Made by a program: the position numbers and the translations under genes. DNA of 17,987 nt from NCBI GenBank assembly GCA_027858325.1, contig JAQICU010000061.1, forward strand, positions 1 through 17,987, given 5' to 3'. The first letter of the stretch is position 1. Every line of letters starts with the position of its first letter. This DNA comes from Candidatus Cloacimonadota bacterium (lineage in GTDB: Bacteria > Cloacimonadota > Cloacimonadia > Cloacimonadales > TCS61). The notes under the pieces were generated by a model that was not told where the DNA came from, searched no databases, and saw only the letters and a list, made by a program, of their open reading frames with translations. Positions 1 through 6,961 of the stretch are shown in pieces.

Positions 1-1895
1 GATTTACCAATCAAAGTATCCGGAAGTTTTTCGCTATCAATTATAAAGATGGATGAGGTGTTGTCTTCATAAATAAGAAGTTCATGGAAAATATCTGATA
101 AATTGTGATAGCGCGCACTTTGTAGCATAATGCCGGTTCTATAAAACCCAGCTGATACAATTTCATTAGCTCCGGCATCCAGTGCTATCTGACGGTTCGT
201 TCTATCCATTAATTCTGCAATTATGTGAGGTGCGTGGGTTTCTTTCAGATCTTTTTGCAGCTGTCGAATTGCGAGACAAGTGAGAATTGTTTTCGGATCG
301 GGTTCTTTATCGTTGGAGTCAGAAAGAATGATCACACTTTTTGCATGATGTACACGAGCATCTTTAAGTGTTTTGTATGCAGTTGATTTACCTTTAATAA
401 AATAAACATTAGCATAGCGGTCACTGTTTTCCCTTAATTCTTTTTCATTCACCTCAGCATCGGTCAATATCAAAATCGAAGTGTCTGGTTCTGCACCTGG
501 ATGATGCAATTCTTCGATGATCTTTTCTCCACGTTTACTCCAGTTGCAGATAGCAATATGTCTTTTTAGATTTTTTGGCATTTTTTCCACTCCTTCTTTC
601 ATGAAAATTGAGGCTATATTTCCAACCACTGAACCTAGAATTCCCATTCCTCCCACTAAAAGCAGGAAGGCAGAAATCCGTCCACCGGCTGTAAATGGTT
701 CTACTTCAAATCCACTGAGCAGATAGAGAATCGTTGCCCAGAATGATTTATAAATCGTATCAAATTGGTCGTTTACATTATGTTCAAAATAGTAGGAACC
801 GATCGATCCCATCATGAACAACAGAACTATGACAAAACCAAGTCTAAATTGAATGTTCTGCCGTAATTGACGCATAGAATATTTGTATATTTTGTGAACA
901 AAATGTTTAATTTGGTAAAGAAAAATGAAAATAATAAGGATAATAAAAATACTAATAAAAAAGTTATAAAATGAACGTTTTTGATAATATTTTTTTGTAC
1001 CTGGATGTAAGGGAAGTGTCATTCCTCTTTTGGCACTATTCAATTTGATCTTAGCAGCAATCGGATGGGCTTTCTTCAAGTCGGAACGATGACTGAACAG
1101 AGCTGAACAGATTGTTGTAACGATATCAGAAGAAAGAGATGCATGAGCAACAAGCAATGCTTTCACACCTGCAGCGTTCACTGGTTTTATTTGCCCAGGG
1201 TATGTGTTTGCCGGAATTGTTGCAGCAATAAAGTAAGGGTATTTAGCACGTAATGTAAGAAGTGTTTCCTTGCTTAGTGGAATGAAATTTACAGATTCTG
1301 AGATATCTTCCAGAACTGAAAATTTTAAACCACCCGTAACAAACGCAGCACTTATTTCATTTTTAGAAAATGCATCCTTCAATTCAGAATAGGAAAGGTT
1401 CTTCTCTATAATATCGGTTTCTTTGAGATTTGAAGCTCTTAATATATCAATTGCATTTATAATATTTCCGCTGGTAACTTCGCCTATTGAAACAGATTCT
1501 CCCATCAGGTCGGACATCTCTTGGATAAACAAGTCTTTCTTACCAACGATTTGGATAACTTCAGTATACAATGATGTTATTCCTCTCAAAGAATCACAAT
1601 TAGAGGAAACATTATGCTCACCCGTATGGTAATTGTAAGCTACATCATTCTGCATGAAGGCAATATCTGCTTTTTTATCTCTAAGGAGGTCTGCATTTTC
1701 TCTAGATCCAGATGTTTCCAAAACTATTACATTAAGTTGTGAGTTCTCATGTTCAATAATTTCTTCCAAGGCTTTAGCTAGTTTGAAGTAAACACCTTCT
1801 GGATTACCTGAAGCAATTGTAAGTGTAGTTTGCTCTTCAGAAAATAATCCGACTGAGAGGACAAATATTAATAACACAACAGACCAAATTCTCAT
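1..1895 (-). CDS. TAXI-type solute-binding domain fused to a K+-channel-like pore and RCK/TrkA-N domain (3' end beyond window)
   Basis: The reading frame runs off the window, giving 631 codons without the C-terminus. Residues 1-19 are a signal peptide or N-terminal anchor (MRIWSVVLLIFVLSVGLFS). Residues 24-305 match a whole TAXI-family TRAP solute receptor: TLTIASGNPEGVYF, G63-S64-x-x-N67 followed by ADIAFMQNDVA, and the family's end signature PLHPGTKKYY at about 295-304. TM1 is 309-328. After a basic loop comes a pore unit: TM2 352-371, pore helix and filter 380-402, TM3 405-432. From 445 a Rossmann-type RCK/TrkA-N domain starts (HIAICNWSKRGEKI), and an RCK-C-like part may begin near 620. 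The topology is coherent: sensor outside, three crossings, RCK inside. The filter lacks TVGYGD. ATG at 1895 follows GAAAG. No TRAP membrane subunit is visible nearby. The inferred role is a ligand-gated channel or conductance sensor; ion and ligand are unknown. Confidence 0.85.
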   Translation of the reverse strand, partial: MRIWSVVLLIFVLSVGLFSEEQTTLTIASGNPEGVYFKLAKALEEIIEHENSQLNVIVLETSGSRENADLLRDKKADIAFMQNDVAYNYHTGEHNVSSNCDSLRGITSLYTEVIQIVGKKDLFIQEMSDLMGESVSIGEVTSGNIINAIDILRASNLKETDIIEKNLSYSELKDAFSKNEISAAFVTGGLKFSVLEDISESVNFIPLSKETLLTLRAKYPYFIAATIPANTYPGQIKPVNAAGVKALLVAHASLSSDIVTTICSALFSHRSDLKKAHPIAAKIKLNSAKRGMTLPLHPGTKKYYQKRSFYNFFISIFIILIIFIFLYQIKHFVHKIYKYSMRQLRQNIQFRLGFVIVLLFMMGSIGSYYFEHNVNDQFDTIYKSFWATILYLLSGFEVEPFTAGGRISAFLLLVGGMGILGSVVGNIASIFMKEGVEKMPKNLKRHIAICNWSKRGEKIIEELHHPGAEPDTSILILTDAEVNEKELRENSDRYANVYFIKGKSTAYKTLKDARVHHAKSVIILSDSNDKEPDPKTILTCLAIRQLQKDLKETHAPHIIAELMDRTNRQIALDAGANEIVSAGFYRTGIMLQSARYHNLSDIFHELLIYEDNTSSIFIIDSEKLPDTLIGK

Positions 1896-2170
1896 ATTCT
1901 TTCAAATTCCATTTATTTTGAAGACAACAACTATAGACGTTCTTTGATTAATCATTTCCATTGCATCTCTGAAAAGTTGAATGAACATTCAGAGTCAAGC
2001 AAAATAATTGATCACGGTTAAATACTATATGAACTTAATCATAATGGATAATTCTTAGTTGACATGCAAAGATAGATGAAAATATTGATTATTCAATGAT
2101 ATAAAACTACGGATTACTTTATCTGTAGATATTATGCGGATGAGCTGACAATTTGCTCACGGAGGAATTA
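1896..2170. promoter_or_regulatory. Divergent intergenic region with candidate promoters
   Basis: This 275-bp stretch separates the divergent channel and TPR genes, so both promoters should lie here. On the minus strand a TATAGT -10-like hexamer (plus positions 1930-1935) sits about 35 bases before the channel ATG, without a clear -35. On the plus strand TTGACA (2059-2064) is a perfect -35 consensus but is followed only by weak AT-rich -10 candidates near 2082-2088. A short inverted repeat, TGAATG-AA-CATTCA (1978-1991), lies between them and could be an operator. No gene is seen here. Confidence 0.3.
2161..2166 (+). promoter_or_regulatory. Shine-Dalgarno site fixing the TPR gene start
   Basis: GGAGGA lies four bases before ATG at 2171. 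It selects this ATG, which opens a proper signal peptide, over an in-frame TTG at 2153 that would lie upstream of the ribosome-binding site itself. Confidence 0.75.
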
Positions 2171-2626
2171 ATGAAGAAAATGATATTCATTTTACTAACC
2201 ATACTCTCTACAAGTTTATGGTCGGATCTTAACTTTGGTAAAGGATTATTTAATGATGGTTTATTTGACGAAGCAATAAATGAATTTAAAAAAGTTATTG
2301 CTTATTCTCCAACCTCCGATGATTCTCAGGAAGCAATTTTTTTTATTGGAGAAAGCTACAGAGAGAGAGGTCAATTTGTTAAAGCAGAATCAGCATATAA
2401 TAGATTATTAGAAGGATTCCCCGGTTTATTGTCTCGTGATAAAGTTTTGTATTATCTGGCTCAAGCACAATTCGAACAGCAAAAATATCATGAAACATCT
2501 GAAACCTTGAATTCTCTGATCGAGACTTATCCAAACTCAAATTTCAGTAAAATGGCATTATCACAATATCTGGAATGTTTATATAAATTGAATCAATATG
2601 ACGATGTAATAATTGAGGGACGATAG
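2171..2626 (+). CDS. Exported TPR-repeat protein, N-terminal part (ends at in-frame TAG)
   Basis: The product starts with a signal peptide (MKKMIFILLTILSTSLWS) and continues with TPR-type helical pairs, such as LFNDGLFDEAINEFKKVIAY and GQFVKAESAYNRLLEGFP. These resemble the periplasmic TPR modules of YbgF/BamD-like proteins. The frame stops at TAG (2624-2626) after ...DDVIIEGR, in the middle of a repeat. Translation resumes in the same frame directly after the TAG with IVRNYKDYHNIPDVLLWLAEARLEM, and the TPR phasing is unbroken. The 151 codons before the stop are therefore the first eighth of one long gene. They are unlikely to be an independent protein unless the truncation is real. The likely location is the periplasm or outer-membrane surface; the partner is unknown. 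Confidence 0.75.
   Translation: MKKMIFILLTILSTSLWSDLNFGKGLFNDGLFDEAINEFKKVIAYSPTSDDSQEAIFFIGESYRERGQFVKAESAYNRLLEGFPGLLSRDKVLYYLAQAQFEQQKYHETSETLNSLIETYPNSNFSKMALSQYLECLYKLNQYDDVIIEGR
2624..2626 (+). other. In-frame amber codon interrupting the TPR gene
   Basis: TAG lies between codons CGA and ATA with the frame otherwise open from 2171 to 5671. A single C-to-T change from CAG (Gln) would create it. TAG is the normal stop of the aminopeptidase, secD and the 13334 gene here, so genome-wide amber reassignment is unlikely. A nonsense mutation, an assembly or sequencing error, or local readthrough remain. Confidence 0.85.
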
Positions 2627-5600
2627 ATAGTAAGGAATTATAAAGATTATCATAATATTCCGGATGTCCTTCTCTGGCTAGCGGAAGCACGTCTTGAAAT
2701 GCAAATGCTGGGGGAAGGGAAAAAAATCCTGGATGAAATTATTAATGATTATCCTGATCATATCTCGCGATGGAAGGCAGTGGAAAAACAGATCGAGATC
2801 ACAGAAAAGGAAGAAGGAACTAAAGAAGCTTCAGAAGTTCTAGCTGCTAAGCTTAAAGAAGATATGCCGCGTAATTACGAGGAGAAACTCCGTTTCAAAC
2901 TGGCTGATTATTACGTTACTTTGCAGGATTTTCCAAAAGCTTATTCTGAGCTTTCTAATTTAATAAATAAATTCTCCAGTTCAATCCAACTTGATGCATA
3001 CATTCTAAAATTTACCTCCGTTCAAATAGAATTAAAGAAATACACAGATATCAAAAATGATTATGCTAAATATAAAAAAGTATTTCGGGAGAGTGATAAA
3101 AAGGATGCGTATCTATTGCAGATTGCACAAGCTGATTTTTTACTGAATAATCTCGATTCTGCCATCGATTGGCTAAATAATATTTCCACAAACAACAGTG
3201 TAATCTTATACAAAAAACAATTGCTAAATGCGAATATAATGGTTGCTTCCGGGAAATTTACAGATGCTGTAAAAGAATTTAAAAAACTTTTGAACAATGA
3301 ATTTGCTTCGAGGGATGAGTTATTGCTGGTGCTCGGAGATATCTACTTCGAGAAATTCCAGCGATACAATACAGCAAAGAAATATTATCAGTGGATATTA
3401 ACTGAATACTCCGCTAATGATCTTCAGGATGAAGCTTATTACAAAATTGCTTTATGTTTAGAGCACCTTGATGAATATAAAGATGCTGTAACTGAATTGG
3501 AACAGATCGATCTTCAAAAGGTAGAGAATACGGATTTAAGAAAGAAGATCACAAAAAAATTGGAATACCTAAAGAAATTTAAAAAACGTGATTATGAAAC
3601 TGCGTTTAACAATTTGCTGAGTTCATTGATGAGTAATTCCATTAACTCCGATTCAAAAGAATTCAAAGATGATCTGCTTAATATTTTAATAATTAATCTA
3701 AAAGACTTTGAATCGGCAATTAGGATTCTTAAAGATGGATCAGATCCGGGAAATAATTACAAAAAAGCAGTGTTATGGCTACATCTCGCAGAGAAATATA
3801 AGTATGAATCAAAAGACAATTTGGTAGATGAATGCCTAATGAAAGTGGATGCAATAACTTCCAAACTTGATAAAATAAATCATGCTGACTGGTTGGAAGA
3901 AATATACATTAGAAAACAGCTTTTGCATAATACAGAACTTACATCAGAACTTATTACAAGGATGAAATCATTTGTAGAAAATAATTCGCACAATTTGGCT
4001 GCAAATGAATTCAGATTACAAATTGGAAAATACTATTTTTCCAATAATGAAATTGAAAAAGCTTCTGGATATTTCTCTGATCTTGTAAACAATTCAGCAA
4101 TTGATGATGCAGAATTTTATAATGCCAAAATACACTTAGCAGAATATTATTATTCTATAAATGATGATGCTAAAGCCTTACAATATTACAAGATAGCTGA
4201 TGAACATATAAAGCTTAATAATCCGCTTATATTCTTCCATTATGCAGTTGTTCTGAATGAACAGGGGGAAAAAAAGGATGCTGGAGATAAGCTTGCCTTC
4301 CTTGTAAATAATGCAGAAAGATTTGAACAATATCCCAAAGTTATTCAATATTTCACAAGAGCTTTACGAGAAACTGGAGATTATGAAAACGCAATAAAAT
4401 ACCAATTACTTCTACCCGAAAACGATAGAAATGATGATACTTATAAACTACTTGCAAATGATTATGAGAAGTTGGGTAATAATCAAAAAGCAAAAGAAGC
4501 CCTGATGCATGTTATAGAAAAAAGTGAGGATGACCTGGCAAAACTTGCTCATCTACAATTCACAACAAATGATCTAGAAATGGCAAAATATACTTATAGC
4601 GAACTTATTAATAATAATAAAACTAATTTGAAATATTATGAAATGCTCGGTCAGATCAATTTTATTCAGGAGAATTATCTTGAATCTGCAGTAAATTACA
4701 AAAAGATAATAGATAAACTAGGAGACAATTCATCAGGATATGATAATATCAGAAATGTTGCCAAAGAGAATATCATAGCTCTATATAGAATTGAGAACAG
4801 ACCGAAAGCTGAAACGCTTGCCAAGAAATTTAAAAATCAATTAACCGATAAAGATAAAAATGAAATTGAAATCAGCCGCGGAATATATTATAAAAAAATT
4901 GATAAAAAGAAGGCTGAATCAATATTTACAAAGCTTCTCAAGAAGAAAGATCTAACCAGTGACGTAATGATAAAGGCTTATTTCTGGCGGGGGATTGTAA
5001 GATTGGAAAAAGAAGAATTAGATAATGCAGAAGCTGATTTCTTAACAGTCTCAAATTCGATAGATATTGAAATGAGCAATCAGGCACATCTTAAACTGGG
5101 AACAATAAATTTTTCCAAAGAAAATTACCAGAAAGCGCTTTCTCATTATTATAAAGTTATTGAAAATGATGAAGATGGAGAACTTGCTTTTGATGCTGCC
5201 AGAAATTTTGCATTTGTGTGTAAAACAATGAAGGAATGGCAAAAAGCGATTGCAGCATATCAAATTATTCTTGAACGTTGGGGAGATGAAGGGTTGGAAG
5301 CAAAAACAGTTTTTGATATTGCATTCTGTCACTTCAGAGATAAAAAATATTCTCATGCTATTGAAATGTTCACTCGTGCTATTCCTCTTCTTAAAGAAAA
5401 AGAAACTCAGGCGGAAGCACAATATTGGATCGGAGAATCACTATTTGGTATGGAAAGCTATGAAGACGCAGTTTCAGAATTATTGAAGGTTGGTTATAAT
5501 TATCCGCAATTCACCCAGTGGGCAGCTTCAGCTGAACTGAAAGCGGGAGAAGCTTACCAGAATAGTAATCAGTTTGATAAAGCTGCACAAATATATGAGC

Positions 5601-5674
5601 GGATTATCAACAAATATGGAAAGTACAGTCAATGGGGAACAGAAGCAAGTAACCGCTTGCTGACTTTGAAATAA
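2627..5674 (+). CDS. Large TPR-repeat protein, C-terminal part (continuation of the gene starting at 2171)
   Basis: About 1,015 codons of nearly continuous tetratricopeptide repeats end in TAA. Recognisable units include QYWIGESLFGMESYEDAVSE, AGEAYQNSNQFDKAAQIYER and YFEKFQRYNTAKKYYQWILT. TPR arrays are scaffolds for protein-protein contacts; with the signal peptide of the first part, an envelope location is expected. No enzymatic domain or C-terminal sorting domain is visible. The first ATG after the amber codon is at 2699, but it lacks a Shine-Dalgarno sequence and falls inside a repeat helix. An independent start there is doubtful, so I treat the open frame from 2627 as the remainder of one gene. 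Joined, the intact protein would be about 1,167 residues. Lysine, asparagine and aspartate are abundant, matching the AT-rich genome. Confidence 0.75.
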   Translation: MVRNYKDYHNIPDVLLWLAEARLEMQMLGEGKKILDEIINDYPDHISRWKAVEKQIEITEKEEGTKEASEVLAAKLKEDMPRNYEEKLRFKLADYYVTLQDFPKAYSELSNLINKFSSSIQLDAYILKFTSVQIELKKYTDIKNDYAKYKKVFRESDKKDAYLLQIAQADFLLNNLDSAIDWLNNISTNNSVILYKKQLLNANIMVASGKFTDAVKEFKKLLNNEFASRDELLLVLGDIYFEKFQRYNTAKKYYQWILTEYSANDLQDEAYYKIALCLEHLDEYKDAVTELEQIDLQKVENTDLRKKITKKLEYLKKFKKRDYETAFNNLLSSLMSNSINSDSKEFKDDLLNILIINLKDFESAIRILKDGSDPGNNYKKAVLWLHLAEKYKYESKDNLVDECLMKVDAITSKLDKINHADWLEEIYIRKQLLHNTELTSELITRMKSFVENNSHNLAANEFRLQIGKYYFSNNEIEKASGYFSDLVNNSAIDDAEFYNAKIHLAEYYYSINDDAKALQYYKIADEHIKLNNPLIFFHYAVVLNEQGEKKDAGDKLAFLVNNAERFEQYPKVIQYFTRALRETGDYENAIKYQLLLPENDRNDDTYKLLANDYEKLGNNQKAKEALMHVIEKSEDDLAKLAHLQFTTNDLEMAKYTYSELINNNKTNLKYYEMLGQINFIQENYLESAVNYKKIIDKLGDNSSGYDNIRNVAKENIIALYRIENRPKAETLAKKFKNQLTDKDKNEIEISRGIYYKKIDKKKAESIFTKLLKKKDLTSDVMIKAYFWRGIVRLEKEELDNAEADFLTVSNSIDIEMSNQAHLKLGTINFSKENYQKALSHYYKVIENDEDGELAFDAARNFAFVCKTMKEWQKAIAAYQIILERWGDEGLEAKTVFDIAFCHFRDKKYSHAIEMFTRAIPLLKEKETQAEAQYWIGESLFGMESYEDAVSELLKVGYNYPQFTQWAASAELKAGEAYQNSNQFDKAAQIYERIINKYGKYSQWGTEASNRLLTLK

Positions 5675-5688
5675 AGGTTTTTGCTATC

Positions 5689-5793
5689 TGTCACACTGAG
5701 TAGGAGTGAAGCGACGTATCGAAGTGTACAAAATGATTATTCAGTTTTTTATCCTTCGATACATCCGGCAGCTGCCGGACACTCAGGATGACA
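5689..5793. repeat. Intergenic palindromic repeat with TGTCA...TGACA ends
   Basis: The outer arms TGTCACACTGAGT (5689-5701) and ACTCAGGATGACA (5781-5793) pair with two mismatches. The inner arms GTATCGAAG (5716-5724) and CTTCGATAC (5754-5762) pair perfectly. A perfect 14-base palindrome, CCGGCAGCTGCCGG, lies at 5765-5778. It sits just after the TPR stop and resembles widespread short intergenic repeat elements. There is no T-run typical of a terminator. Confidence 0.75.
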
Positions 5794-5878
5794 AATATGA
5801 TATTTATTGATACTGGATTGAATAGATCAGTGAACAAAAAAGTGTATTAGTCGGAACTGAAATAAATGGAGAAATGTA

Positions 5879-6868
5879 ATGAAATTAAAATTTATCATAA
5901 TAGTACTATTTATTTTACAATTTGCATTCTTAATCTCAGACACAATAATTGACTCAGTCTATTCTGATCCAATATTGGATGGCTACATAATGTTCAGTCA
6001 GAATGCTCAAGCTTATTCTGTTAATAACTGGATGTATGATATGGGTGCAGGTGATTATGGTTTTGCTATAATTGATCCTGATCCAAATTCATATGTTCGA
6101 TCTTACATTTCATTTTATCTTCCCGAAGTTCCTGATGAATATCACATAGATAGTATTTATGTAAGGATTTATCAATATGATTCTGGAGGTTACGATGCAT
6201 CAATAGGAGAATACACTGATTTTCCGGTCTGGGATGTAGCAGTTGGAGATACTATCAAATGTATTATGAGCCACATAGATTACGGTAATGAATTGGATAT
6301 TGGAGATTGGGAAAAGGGAGATGTTGGAAACGCATTTACTTATCAAAATAATATTGGTACAATCACAGAAAACGGAGAAGAAGGTTATCGCTATCTCGAT
6401 GTTACTTCAAGTGTAATCCAGGATTATGAATTGAACAGAGATAAAACGCAATATCGCATAGCTTTTCAGATCGATACGGACTGGGATTACGAAAGCGATT
6501 TTGTGGCGTTTTTAACAGGAAGTACACAATCTGTATGGGCAAGACCACAAGTATTTATAAGATTTACCGATGAAGTTAATTCAATAGAGAATGATGAAAT
6601 TGCATTAGGACAATCACATAATTTCGAAATCTATCCTAATCCGGTAAACAATATCTTAGGAGTATCATTATCCAGAAAGGATGTATTCATAAAGAAGCTT
6701 GAAATCTTTAATATTAAAGGACAAAAAGTAAAATCCTTTAATGATTCCAATATAATTAATAATAATAGGATAAGTATCAACATCAGTAAAATGCCTTCCG
6801 GTATCTATTTAATGAAATTGATTACGGATAAAGAAGAAACTGTTAAGAAGTTTCTTATAATGCGTTAA
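5879..6868 (+). CDS. Secreted protein with DNRLRE-like domain and C-terminal sorting domain
   Basis: This is a 329-residue exported protein. Residues 1-20 form a signal peptide (MKLKFIIIVLFILQFAFLIS). The middle, about 21-230, looks like an all-beta DNRLRE/disaggregatase-type domain, with phrases such as YVRSYISFYLPEVPDEYHID and RYLDVTSSVIQDYE. After a short linker, residues about 250-329 form the YPNP-type sorting domain: Y252PNP, KKLEIFNIKGQKVKSF, MPSGIYLMKL and a final basic KKFLIMR. In Bacteroidota such tails guide type IX secretion; use of that route here is inferred. GGAG at 5868-5871 precedes ATG 5879 at good spacing. It follows a 204-bp gap and is probably its own transcription unit. 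A stretch of its sorting domain is nearly identical at DNA level to the gene at 15279. The substrate is unknown; the DNRLRE assignment is moderate. Confidence 0.8.
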   Translation: MKLKFIIIVLFILQFAFLISDTIIDSVYSDPILDGYIMFSQNAQAYSVNNWMYDMGAGDYGFAIIDPDPNSYVRSYISFYLPEVPDEYHIDSIYVRIYQYDSGGYDASIGEYTDFPVWDVAVGDTIKCIMSHIDYGNELDIGDWEKGDVGNAFTYQNNIGTITENGEEGYRYLDVTSSVIQDYELNRDKTQYRIAFQIDTDWDYESDFVAFLTGSTQSVWARPQVFIRFTDEVNSIENDEIALGQSHNFEIYPNPVNNILGVSLSRKDVFIKKLEIFNIKGQKVKSFNDSNIINNNRISINISKMPSGIYLMKLITDKEETVKKFLIMR

Positions 6869-6880
6869 AAGGTAGAAAAA

Positions 6881-6961
6881 ATGAAACTAAAAATATTCTT
6901 TTATTCCTTTGTTCGTAATTGTTCACTGCTAAATATTCTTAAAATGAAGGAATTCAAATGA
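6881..6961 (+). CDS. Possible 26-residue leader or relic ORF overlapping the endonuclease start
   Basis: ATG 6881 opens MKLKIFFYSFVRNCSLLNIL..., 26 codons ending in TGA at 6959-6961, which overlaps the next ATG (6958-6960). AAGG lies about nine bases upstream. Its first residues, MKLKIFF, resemble the n-region of the neighbouring secreted proteins. It may be a relic of a signal-peptide gene, a translational-coupling leader, or chance. No homology is recognised. Confidence 0.25.
   Translation: MKLKIFFYSFVRNCSLLNILKMKEFK

Noticed and set aside
517..726. Plus-strand ORF of 69 codons
   Set aside because: It lies wholly antisense to the channel pore and RCK coding region, has no ribosome-binding site and shows no recognisable protein; the same applies to 1423-1632.
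2624..2626. Amber reassigned to an amino acid genome-wide
   Set aside because: TAG terminates the aminopeptidase, secD and the 13334 gene at sensible C-termini, so the code appears standard.
5051..5422. Minus-strand ORF of 123 codons
   Set aside because: It is antisense to well-phased TPR repeats, with a cysteine- and phenylalanine-rich product typical of a shadow frame.
2699..5674. Independent 991-residue TPR gene starting at ATG 2699
   Set aside because: There is no Shine-Dalgarno sequence, the ATG is inside a TPR helix, and the frame is continuous with 2171 across one TAG.
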